From positions 1 to 64,000 of the forward strand of contig NZ_RXYK01000003.1 of assembly GCF_003968655.1 (NCBI RefSeq): DNA of 64,000 nucleotides. Direction: 5' to 3'. This DNA comes from Chlorobium phaeovibrioides (lineage in GTDB: Bacteria; Bacteroidota; Chlorobiia; Chlorobiales; Chlorobiaceae). Under the pieces are notes generated by a model. That model was not told the origin of the DNA. It saw only the letters and a program-made list of their open reading frames with translations, and made no database searches. A program made the position numbers and the translations under genes. The stretch's first letter is position 1; the number at the start of each line of letters is the position of its first letter. This document shows positions 7,507-14,587 of the stretch, one piece after another.

Positions 7507-9339
7507 TTACCCTTTTCCGAACGCTTCCAGCCTTTCCTTGATGGCGTTCGGGGAAGTGAGCTGCAGGCAGTCACGGGCGAGTGCTTCGGTCTCTTCAAGG
7601 GTGAAGCATCCGACAAGGGATTTGAGTTTGGCGATGTCGGAGCTGACAACGCTGAAGTGGCGCAGTCCGCAGCCGAGGAGAAAGGGTAGAGCAAGCGGGT
7701 CGGAACCCATGTCTCCACAGATGACAGCTTTTCGTCGGTTTTTCTGTGCGGTGCTGATAATGCGGTAGAGCTGGCGGATGAGCGCTGGATGGAATTTCTC
7801 GAAAAGGTCCTGCACAATCACATTGTTGCGGTCGACGGCAAGGGTGTACTGGGTGAGGTCGTTGGTCCCGATGCTGATGAAGTCGACTGCCCGGGTGATT
7901 TCATCAATCAGCTCCACAGCGGCAGGCACCTCTATCATCGCACCGATTCCGGGTTTTTCAATGTGGTGTAATCCTGAATTGGTCAGTTCCAGAAAGGCCC
8001 GGTCAACAATTGCGCGTACCTGGGCAATTTCATCGAGTGACATGATCATCGGCACCAGAATGTCGATATTGCCGTGTGAGTTGGCTTTCAGGATGGCTGT
8101 TATCTGTGCTTCAAGAATTTCCGGAAGGTCAAGAAGAATGCGGATGCCGCGCCAGCCGAGGTTCGGGTTTGGTTCCTTGACGGGTGAGTACATCAGCTTG
8201 TCTCCACCGATGTCGAACAGGCGGATGTCGAGCGGCATTGGGGCAATGGCGTCAGCCATCTGGAAGTAGTAGTTCTCCTGCTCTGCTTCTGTGGGTACTT
8301 TGGAGGCGTCGGTGAATAGGTTTTCACTCCGGAACAGCCCGACCCCTTCGGCCCCCTCTTCGCAGAGAGTGTCGAGCTCCTCCCTGAAATCAATGTTGGC
8401 GTAGAACCCGATTCTCACCCCGCATTTTGTTGTGGCAGGAAAGACTGCGCTGCGCGATGCGTCTTCTTCACTTCGCAGTTCCTCCTCCTGGCGCTTCATG
8501 TATTCAGCAACAGTCTCGTCCGTCGGATCGGTGACAACTGTTCCCGTTCGGCCGTCGATAATCATTTTCCGTCCGGTGGAAACCTTCTGCGAGAATTTGC
8601 CGAGCCCGACCACCATGGGGAGTTTCAGCGACTTGCAGATAAGCGAGATATGCGAGGTTTTTCCTCCCGTGTCGGTGACGAACCCTTTCACATTGCTGCG
8701 GCTGAGGAGGATGATGTCGGCCGGAGAAAGATGGTCGGAGGCAACAATCACTCCTTCGGGAATCCATGAATGGAGTTTTCGGACCTGCAGGTTCCGGATA
8801 ATGCGGTCCTTGATATCGGTCAAGTCGTCGGCGCGTTCCTGAAACAGCGGGTCATCCGAGTTCCGGAAATGCTCAAGGTGGCGGTTGAATTCCTCCTCAA
8901 TTACCAGATTGGCCGGCCGACGCTCCGTGCGGATGCGGTTGGAAATGGCATCCGTCAGCACGGGGTCCTGGAGAATCATGATCTGCGCCTGAAAGAGGTT
9001 CGAATACCCCTTCCCGAGTTTCTTGATGGTGACCCTCTCGATTTTACGGAGTTCCTTTTCAGAACGCCCGAGTGCCGCCGTAAACCGCTCTACCTCCTCT
9101 TCAATCCGTCCCTCTTCAATCACTTCCGGCTGTGGTTCGTCCATCTCCTTTTCAAAGGAGTAGCACTCTCCGATGGCGATGCCCCGTGAGGCGGCAATAC
9201 CTGTATACCTGTCTTCTGCAGGAGCTCCCGAAGGAAGCCCGATCTTCAGGCTGGATGGGCCCATAGCGCTGCCGGTTGAGTGAGGATCTTCAGAGGTTTT
9301 TTCCTGCATGGTGGATAAAGGATTAAAAAGGGGATTCAT
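7507..9339 (-). CDS. ptsI: Phosphotransferase system enzyme I
   Basis: PEP-protein phosphotransferase that autophosphorylates and passes phosphate to HPr. At 610 residues it has an N-terminal extension of about 40 residues. The phosphorylated His is His230 in GGKTSHISLICKSLKLPMVVG. The PEP-binding barrel motifs are GVGLFRSENLF, RLFDIGGDK, ISIGTNDLTQYTLAVDRNN and CGDMGSDP. The start overlaps the dnaB stop by 17 bases, so translation is probably coupled. No HPr, HPr kinase or sugar permease lies in the window, so the role here may be regulatory rather than sugar uptake. Confidence 0.93.
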   Translation of the reverse strand: MNPLFNPLSTMQEKTSEDPHSTGSAMGPSSLKIGLPSGAPAEDRYTGIAASRGIAIGECYSFEKEMDEPQPEVIEEGRIEEEVERFTAALGRSEKELRKIERVTIKKLGKGYSNLFQAQIMILQDPVLTDAISNRIRTERRPANLVIEEEFNRHLEHFRNSDDPLFQERADDLTDIKDRIIRNLQVRKLHSWIPEGVIVASDHLSPADIILLSRSNVKGFVTDTGGKTSHISLICKSLKLPMVVGLGKFSQKVSTGRKMIIDGRTGTVVTDPTDETVAEYMKRQEEELRSEEDASRSAVFPATTKCGVRIGFYANIDFREELDTLCEEGAEGVGLFRSENLFTDASKVPTEAEQENYYFQMADAIAPMPLDIRLFDIGGDKLMYSPVKEPNPNLGWRGIRILLDLPEILEAQITAILKANSHGNIDILVPMIMSLDEIAQVRAIVDRAFLELTNSGLHHIEKPGIGAMIEVPAAVELIDEITRAVDFISIGTNDLTQYTLAVDRNNVIVQDLFEKFHPALIRQLYRIISTAQKNRRKAVICGDMGSDPLALPFLLGCGLRHFSVVSSDIAKLKSLVGCFTLEETEALARDCLQLTSPNAIKERLEAFGKG

Positions 9340-10846
9340 CTGGGTTTACAAAAGGCATGTCGCCTTCTGAGGAAAATTCTGCAGCCTGTGGAGGGTAGCC
9401 ATCCGGATTGCCGTAGCTGTCGTCTGCGACACCGGCGGTGACATAGGCGTTTGCCATCGACTGGAACCGCCCGTAGTTCTTCAGGAAGAGCAGGCGGATG
9501 TCGCCGATAGGGCCGTTGCGCTGCTTGCCGATGACGATTTCAACCACATCCTTGGTGGATGAGCCATCTTCAAAAGTCTGTTTCCCGTACATTTCAGGCC
9601 GTGAGAGAAACATTACCACATCAGCGTCCTGCTCAATTGAGCCCGACTCTCTAAGATCCGACAGCTGTGGCCGACGGTCTCCTGAACGCTGCTCTACCGA
9701 CCGGTTGAGCTGGGCGAGGGCGATGACTGGAATGTTCAGCTCCTTGGCCAGCGCCTTGAGCGACCTTGATATCTGGGCAATCTCCTGCTCACGGTTGCTC
9801 TTCCCATCGCGCACGGGGCTTACCAGCTGCAGGTAGTCAACCACCACCATACCGATGTTGTGCTCCTGCTTCAGCCGTCGCGCTTTGGCTGTCAGCTCCA
9901 TGATGGAGATGCCGGGTGTATCGTCAATAAAGAGTTTTGCCTCGTTCAGCTTGTCCATGTTGTTGATGATGCGTCCCATCATCTCCTGCGAAATGCGGCC
10001 GGTTCTTACCAGCTGCGACTCCACCGAAGCCTCTGCACACATCAGCCTTATGGCCAGCTGCACTTCAGCCATTTCAAGGCTGAAGAAAAGAACGGGGGTC
10101 TCAAAATCAACAGCAGCATTGCGGGCAAGAGCAAGAGCGAACGCCGTTTTTCCTGCTGAAGGGCGGGCGGCGATGATGATCATGTCGGACTGCTGGAACC
10201 CCGCAGTCATCTGGTCGACCTCCGAGAACCCTGACCCTATACCTGTTATTGATGACTGCGATGCACGAAGGGTTTCGAGCATGCGGATGCCATTTTTGAC
10301 CAGATCCTTTATTGGCGTGGCCTTCTTTTTGATTCCTGCCTGGGAGATGTTGAAAAACTGCTGTGAGGCATGCTCCACAAGGTCAAAAATGTCCATGGAC
10401 GAGCTGTACGAGCTCTCCGAAATCTTTGTGGAGATTGATATCATTCGCCGGTAGAGGTATTTCTCTTTTGCCAGCCGCGCATAGTACTCCACATTGGCTG
10501 CGCTGATAACCTTGCCTGATAGTTCCGCAAGGTAGTGGCGTCCGCCGATGTTGTCGAGCTCTCCGAGTTTGACCAGCTCCTCACTCACCGTAATAAGATC
10601 AATCGCCTGGCGCTTTGTGTAGAGCTGCATCATCGCCTTGAAGATGATCTGGTGACGCCGCTCATAGAATACATCGCCTCCGCTCTCACCGAAAATCTGT
10701 ATCACCTGCTCAATCGGGTCGTCGTCAAGCAGCACGCAGGCCAGTACCTCCTGCTCTATATCGGTGGAGTATGGGGGGATGCGGCTCTCTTTCGAGAAGT
10801 CGATGTCCTGTTCAAAATCTATAATGTTCCTGTCCTGCTTTCTCAT
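9323..10846 (-). CDS. dnaB: Replicative DNA helicase DnaB
   Basis: Hexameric 5'-3' helicase of the replication fork. The 507-residue protein begins with the DnaB N-terminal helical domain (PPYSTDIEQEVLACVLLDD, about residue 25). The RecA-like domain follows, with Walker A ARPSAGKTAFALALA near residue 227, Walker B MVVVDYLQL, and the DnaB motifs ALAQLNRSVEQR and LSDLRESGSIEQDADVVMFL. No intein is present. The start codon overlaps the uracil-DNA glycosylase stop by 4 bases and the 3' end overlaps ptsI by 17 bases, so coaBC-UDG-dnaB-ptsI looks like one transcript. Confidence 0.96.
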   Translation of the reverse strand: MRKQDRNIIDFEQDIDFSKESRIPPYSTDIEQEVLACVLLDDDPIEQVIQIFGESGGDVFYERRHQIIFKAMMQLYTKRQAIDLITVSEELVKLGELDNIGGRHYLAELSGKVISAANVEYYARLAKEKYLYRRMISISTKISESSYSSSMDIFDLVEHASQQFFNISQAGIKKKATPIKDLVKNGIRMLETLRASQSSITGIGSGFSEVDQMTAGFQQSDMIIIAARPSAGKTAFALALARNAAVDFETPVLFFSLEMAEVQLAIRLMCAEASVESQLVRTGRISQEMMGRIINNMDKLNEAKLFIDDTPGISIMELTAKARRLKQEHNIGMVVVDYLQLVSPVRDGKSNREQEIAQISRSLKALAKELNIPVIALAQLNRSVEQRSGDRRPQLSDLRESGSIEQDADVVMFLSRPEMYGKQTFEDGSSTKDVVEIVIGKQRNGPIGDIRLLFLKNYGRFQSMANAYVTAGVADDSYGNPDGYPPQAAEFSSEGDMPFVNPDESPF

Positions 10847-11418
10847 GCCCGGCTCTTCTTCATAAGGTTGTCATAATGGCGTCGCATCAGCTGCACATCC
10901 TCCCGGCATCCCCGTTTCCAATTCGGATTTCGTAAGAGTGCCGCAGGATGGTATGTCACGAAACAGTCTGTACCCTTCCATTCCAGCACCTTGCCTCTCA
11001 TTGTTCCCAGCGCCGTCTGGTTGACGAGTATTGTGTTGGCGGCAACTTTGCCGAGAAGAAGAATGACCTTTGGACGGATAATTTCCAGCTGTTTCTCCAG
11101 CCATGGCGTGCAGCAGGCAATTTCATCCTGCAGCGGGTTTCGGTTCTCCGGCGGGCGGCATTTGACGATATTGGCAATGAATACCTCATCACGGCTGAAC
11201 TCCACTGCCTGCAGGATTTTGGTGAGCAGCTGCCCTGAACGGCCAATAAACGGCCTTCCGCTTGCATCCTCGTCAGCTCCCGGAGCCTCTCCTATCACCA
11301 TGAGCCCGGCCTCCGGGTTTCCCTCACCGAACACTACCGAATGCCGGGTATCTGCCAGACGGCACTTCCGGCATTTGTCCGCCTCTTTGGCAAGGGCTTC
11401 CAACGATGAAGAATTCAT
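10843..11418 (-). CDS. Family 4 uracil-DNA glycosylase (Fe-S)
   Basis: Removes uracil from deaminated DNA to start base-excision repair. The 191-residue length and the motifs fit family 4 UDG: GEAPGADEDASGRPFIGRSG at about residues 43-62 and the C-terminal TYHPAALLRNP. Candidate 4Fe-4S ligands are Cys16 and Cys19 (CRKC), Cys87 (VKCRPPENRNP) and Cys102/103. The start overlaps the coaBC stop by 4 bases and the stop overlaps the dnaB start by 4 bases, linking repair and replication genes in one operon. Confidence 0.92.
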   Translation of the reverse strand: MNSSSLEALAKEADKCRKCRLADTRHSVVFGEGNPEAGLMVIGEAPGADEDASGRPFIGRSGQLLTKILQAVEFSRDEVFIANIVKCRPPENRNPLQDEIACCTPWLEKQLEIIRPKVILLLGKVAANTILVNQTALGTMRGKVLEWKGTDCFVTYHPAALLRNPNWKRGCREDVQLMRRHYDNLMKKSRA

Positions 11419-12653
11419 GCCTGCTTTGCCTTTCGCGGCAGAAGCCGTTCCACTGCATCAAGGAGCTTTCCTGCCGCAGCCTCTTTCGTCAGTTTTGTAA
11501 GGGCCACTGTTTCGTCCCCTCTTCCTATCAGAGTAAGGATATTTGTATCCACCTCAAAACCCGAATCGGTCCCGTTGAAGGTATTGAAGGCAATCAGGTC
11601 AAGATTTTTTGCTTCCAGCTTTGTTCGTGCATGCTCAATGCCGCCCGCCTCCTCAAGAGCAAAGCCAATGGCCAGCTGCCGCGCTGACTTCTGTGCTCCG
11701 AACCCGGCAAGAATATCGGGGTTTTGCACCAACCGCATCTCCATCTCAGAGTCCCCTTTTTTAACCTTGCCTTCAATAGGTTCGGCCGGACGGTAATCGG
11801 CAACAGCCGCCGCCCCAATGAAAATATCGGTCTCTGGAAACAGGCTCTCAGCCGCCTCATTCATCTCCCGTGCGCTCTGTACATCGATGCGCCGAACGCC
11901 TGGAGGAGCCTCAAGGCTCACAGGCCCTGTAATCAGCGTCACCTTCGCTCCTCTATCGGCAGCTTCACGGGCAACTGCGAAGCCCATCTTTCCCGACGAA
12001 TAATTTGAAATAAACCGGACCCCGTCAATCTTCTCCCTGGTTGGCCCTGCCGTAACCACAACCCGAAGGCCAGAAAAGGAAGAGCTATGAGGAGTAGACG
12101 CAAACGCACAATGAAGCTGTGCTGAAATTTCCTCCGGCTCAGCCATTCTGCCTAAGCCGCACAGTCCCGAAGCCAGTTCGCCGCTTTCAGGGGAGAATAC
12201 ATGGCAACCCTGTTCCGAGAGTGTCAAAACATTGCGCTGCACCGAGGCCGAGAGGAACATCTGGCCATCCATTGCCGGAAAAATCAGCACCGGCCGGTTC
12301 GGGCGAAGGGTAATGAAACAAGCCGTCAGCATATTGTCGCAAAGCCCCGCCGAGAGCTTCGCCAGAGTATTGGCCGTAGCCGGCGCAATCACCAGTGCAT
12401 CAGCCCACTCGCCCAGCGAAATATGCGTCGTAAAATCAACTCCGGGTGTGTCCGTAGCCGGGAACATGTTCCCAAGAACCGGCTCCCCCGACACAGTAGC
12501 CAGCGAAAGCTCGCTCACGAACCTTCCCCCCGCCTCCGTCAACGCTACCCGAACCTCCGCCCCCGCCTTCTTCAGAAGCCGCACAAGATGCGGTGTTTTA
12601 TACGCAGCAATCCCGCCGCACACCCCCAGAACAATCCGTTTACCCTTCAGCAT
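11415..12653 (-). CDS. coaBC: Bifunctional phosphopantothenoylcysteine decarboxylase/synthetase
   Basis: Catalyses two steps of coenzyme A synthesis. The N-terminal CoaC half has GVCGGIAAYK, active-site His in THISLGEWADALVIAPATANT, PAMDGQMF and GLCGLGRMAEPEE. The CoaB half starts near residue 190, with TAGPTREKIDGVRFISNYSSGKMG and GAAAVADYRP. I start at the ATG at 12653 (MLKGKRIVLGVCGG), giving 412 residues. The frame is open upstream to 12851, but that part runs through a REP element and has no CoaC homology. The gene heads the leftward operon with UDG, dnaB and ptsI. Confidence 0.94.
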   Translation of the reverse strand: MLKGKRIVLGVCGGIAAYKTPHLVRLLKKAGAEVRVALTEAGGRFVSELSLATVSGEPVLGNMFPATDTPGVDFTTHISLGEWADALVIAPATANTLAKLSAGLCDNMLTACFITLRPNRPVLIFPAMDGQMFLSASVQRNVLTLSEQGCHVFSPESGELASGLCGLGRMAEPEEISAQLHCAFASTPHSSSFSGLRVVVTAGPTREKIDGVRFISNYSSGKMGFAVAREAADRGAKVTLITGPVSLEAPPGVRRIDVQSAREMNEAAESLFPETDIFIGAAAVADYRPAEPIEGKVKKGDSEMEMRLVQNPDILAGFGAQKSARQLAIGFALEEAGGIEHARTKLEAKNLDLIAFNTFNGTDSGFEVDTNILTLIGRGDETVALTKLTKEAAAGKLLDAVERLLPRKAKQA

Positions 12654-12835
12654 ACATTTTCGTTTAATGCAAAAACCATATAGCCTTAATGTACAAAATT
12701 CCCCCTCAAAAGTTGGGCCCACCCTTGACTGCCTATATTTGTTCAAAACCCTCGCACCAGCGTTCCCTACTAATACCCACCAATACCCACCCAACCATAT
12801 CATCACCTTGCTCCGAAACGCAAAATAACCGAAAT
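12654..12835. other. coaBC leader with short repeats
   Basis: Non-coding. It contains AGTTGGGCCCACCC at 12711-12724, whose first seven bases match the REP tag, and a 10-bp direct repeat AATACCCACC at about 12773-12792. No clear promoter hexamers are visible. Confidence 0.4.
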
Positions 12836-12864
12836 AGTTGGGGACACTCATGACTGAGTGTACT
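12836..12864 (+). repeat. REP arm B
   Basis: Tag AGTTGGGG, stem ACACTCA, loop TGAC, stem TGAGTGT, then ACT: identical to the left arm of the palindrome at 1778 for 29 bases. The short hairpin at 12866-12883 follows at once. Confidence 0.9.
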
Positions 12865-12865
12865 T

Positions 12866-12883
12866 ATCGACCTACAGGTCGAT
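12866..12883. repeat. Short hairpin next to REP arm B
   Basis: ATCGACCT and AGGTCGAT are perfect inverted repeats separated by AC, forming a hairpin within one base of REP arm B. I do not see this hairpin at the other REP sites. Confidence 0.6.
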
Positions 12884-12935
12884 GGCTTATTTTCGCATAC
12901 TTAAAGCCACGAAATCCTATTTTCTCTGCCAGAAA

Positions 12936-12963
12936 ATTGGGGATACTCATGATAGAGTGTACT
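12936..12963 (+). repeat. REP arm C, degenerate copy
   Basis: ATTGGGG followed by ATACTCA-TGAT-AGAGTGT and ACT. It differs from the consensus at several stem and loop bases but keeps the overall form and orientation of arm B, 100 bp away. Confidence 0.7.
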
Positions 12964-13031
12964 TTTTGCCTGCGAGTGGTTTCCTTATTTTATCCTACCA
13001 TATACTATTAAAACCTATGAGTGGGCTCCTG

Positions 13032-14015
13032 TCAGCCCTGACGCAGTTGTCTCTCCCGTCGAACAATCTGGTTCACCGCCGATGCTGATATTCCAAGCAT
13101 TCTGGCAGCGTCTGCATAGGAAATGCCCATTTCCATAATGAACTGAAGGGCCAGCGTTTTGCGTATACCTGAGCATTCCTTTCGTCGGCAACCCCCCATC
13201 AATGCCCCCATGGACACACCCTCCCTGTCGCACATGGACTTCAGTATCTCCTGGGTCTCTTTTCTGTTTTCCTGCGTTGGGAGTTGACTTTTCGCCCCTT
13301 CTGCCGCTTCGTCAATAACCCTTGCGGCAAACTCGCTACTTCCCAGAATGCGTTCATCGCTGAACTGCTGTTTGCTGCGCTGCCGCTTTGATAGCACTTC
13401 CGCCCACCCCCCGGCGGAACGGAGCATCCCGCCGCCAAGGAGCGTTGGTTGTTCTCCCAGCATCAATTCACTCGCAACAAAATCAAGATACCCTTGTTGC
13501 GCCTCTGACTCTGTTGATCCGAATAATTCAAGTACCGCATGATGCTCCTGCCAGTGATGGTGTTCCAGGCCAAGCAATGACGCATGACCACACCATGGGT
13601 AGCTGGCGAGTTCCTCAAGGCTCTTCACCAGCCCGGCCCGCAGTGGATTCAGGTGAATATAGGCGATGAGCTTCAGGAAATACCTCTCCTCCTCGCATAC
13701 TATAGACTTGAAGCGGTTCTCGAAGAGCCTCCCGCTCCTTTGGTAGCGCTTATTGAAGTTGCTGGCGTGGCTGCCGAGTAGACGGCTCATGAAGGTTGAC
13801 AGGCCGTCTTCTGAACTTTTCAGAAGTAGGTGAATATGGTTTCCCATTAAAACCCACGCGTAGATTTTTGTCTCCGTTGCCCGCGCAATCGCGCCAAGCC
13901 GTTCAACAAAAAACTCGCGGTCATCGTCATCTACAACAATTACCCGTTTCTCGGTGCCCCTTGCCATCACATGATGCAGGGTTCCCGGCGTGTCAAGTCG
14001 CGCTCCTCGTGGCAT
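13032..14015 (-). CDS. REP-associated tyrosine transposase (RAYT, IS200/Y1 superfamily)
   Basis: A 327-residue protein whose N-terminal Y1 transposase domain shows the HUH motif His60-x-His62 in MGNHIHLLL. The candidate nucleophile is Tyr119 in LIAYIHLNPLRAGLV, the typical RAYT signature. Conserved FENRFKSI precedes it, and SYPWCGHASLLG follows. The C-terminal part (about 255-320) is helix-turn-helix-like, with ISYADAARMLGISASAVNQIVRRE, perhaps for DNA binding. Such proteins nick and mobilise single-stranded REP hairpins. REP arms lie on both sides of the gene and elsewhere in the window. No classical insertion-sequence ends are seen. The reading frame is intact, and no Shine-Dalgarno sequence is evident upstream of the ATG. 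Confidence 0.9.
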   Translation of the reverse strand: MPRGARLDTPGTLHHVMARGTEKRVIVVDDDDREFFVERLGAIARATETKIYAWVLMGNHIHLLLKSSEDGLSTFMSRLLGSHASNFNKRYQRSGRLFENRFKSIVCEEERYFLKLIAYIHLNPLRAGLVKSLEELASYPWCGHASLLGLEHHHWQEHHAVLELFGSTESEAQQGYLDFVASELMLGEQPTLLGGGMLRSAGGWAEVLSKRQRSKQQFSDERILGSSEFAARVIDEAAEGAKSQLPTQENRKETQEILKSMCDREGVSMGALMGGCRRKECSGIRKTLALQFIMEMGISYADAARMLGISASAVNQIVRRERQLRQG

Positions 14016-14551
14016 GGCAGTAATGGTTTAGGGTGGGGGACCTTCCAATGACTGTTTAATTCAAGTATAGCGAAAAAATTGCGGAATCATAAGAGGTCTT
14101 CAACTGGTTTTTTGTGGGATTGTTTGTGTGGGTAATTATGGGATTAAGTAGGAAGATATGTGGTTCTGTGGTCGGCGGCGTTTCAGGTCATGGCGGCTGA
14201 GGCGGGTTTCAAGGGTGAATAAATCATGCCGAAAAAATGGTTACGCCGAGAATGCTTCAGGTTTCGGCCTGTTTCCCTCTATAGGATCTTGTGGGTCAAT
14301 GTCTGCTTTGATGGGATTGTGTGTTGTTTTCGTTCAGGCTTCAATCTGGCTGGCATCTGTAGGTAATAGTAGGATTAGGTATGAGTTTGTGATGTTTGTG
14401 GCGGTTGTTCCGCCAGTAGAGTGGTGGGTAATAATAGGAATTTATAGCATGCTGTGACCATTGCCTCTTGAGTGCTGTGGTGTTGTAGGTAAAAATGGGC
14501 TTTAGTTTCCTGCTGTAGGATTAGCTGTTCCGCGCCTTTTGTTGTGCGTAA
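14016..14551. other. Non-coding DNA upstream of the RAYT gene
   Basis: About 540 bp, rich in G and T on the plus strand, with no reading frame that looks real. It contains two copies of a loose module, TGTAGGTAA followed by TAGGATTAG, at 14359-14379 and 14484-14524, and another AGTAGG at 14147. It lies inside the REP-bracketed element and may carry the RAYT promoter or an RNA. Confidence 0.4.
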
Positions 14552-14580
14552 GTACACTCAGTCATGAGTGTCCCCAACTT
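14552..14580 (-). repeat. REP arm D
   Basis: Exact reverse complement of arm B over 29 bases, ending in CCCCAACT, 7 bases before the tamB stop codon. The 10 bases before it (TTGTGCGTAA) also precede the arm at 30077, so these two copies share inner sequence. Confidence 0.9.
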
Positions 14581-14587
14581 TTAGTTG

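Larger units (their letters stand above)
12836..14580. mobile_element. RAYT transposase gene bracketed by inward-facing REP arms
   Basis: The outermost sequences are AGTTGGGG-stem-loop at 12836 and its reverse complement ending at 14580. Between them lie the RAYT gene, a second degenerate REP copy at 12936 and about 540 bp of non-coding DNA. The same inverted-arm arrangement without the gene occurs at 1778-1839, 29986-30105 and 58449-58505, so this copy looks like the autonomous member. The boundaries are inferred from the shared arms. Confidence 0.6.

Noticed and set aside
12654-12851. Open frame extending coaBC upstream by 66 codons
   Set aside because: It runs through REP arm B, whose reverse strand happens to read Met-Ser-Val-Pro-Asn. 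The CoaC domain starts at 12653.
14158-14457. Small frame in the RAYT upstream region
   Set aside because: Composition is biased (Trp, Cys, Val), there is no ribosome site and no recognisable motif. Treated as non-coding.
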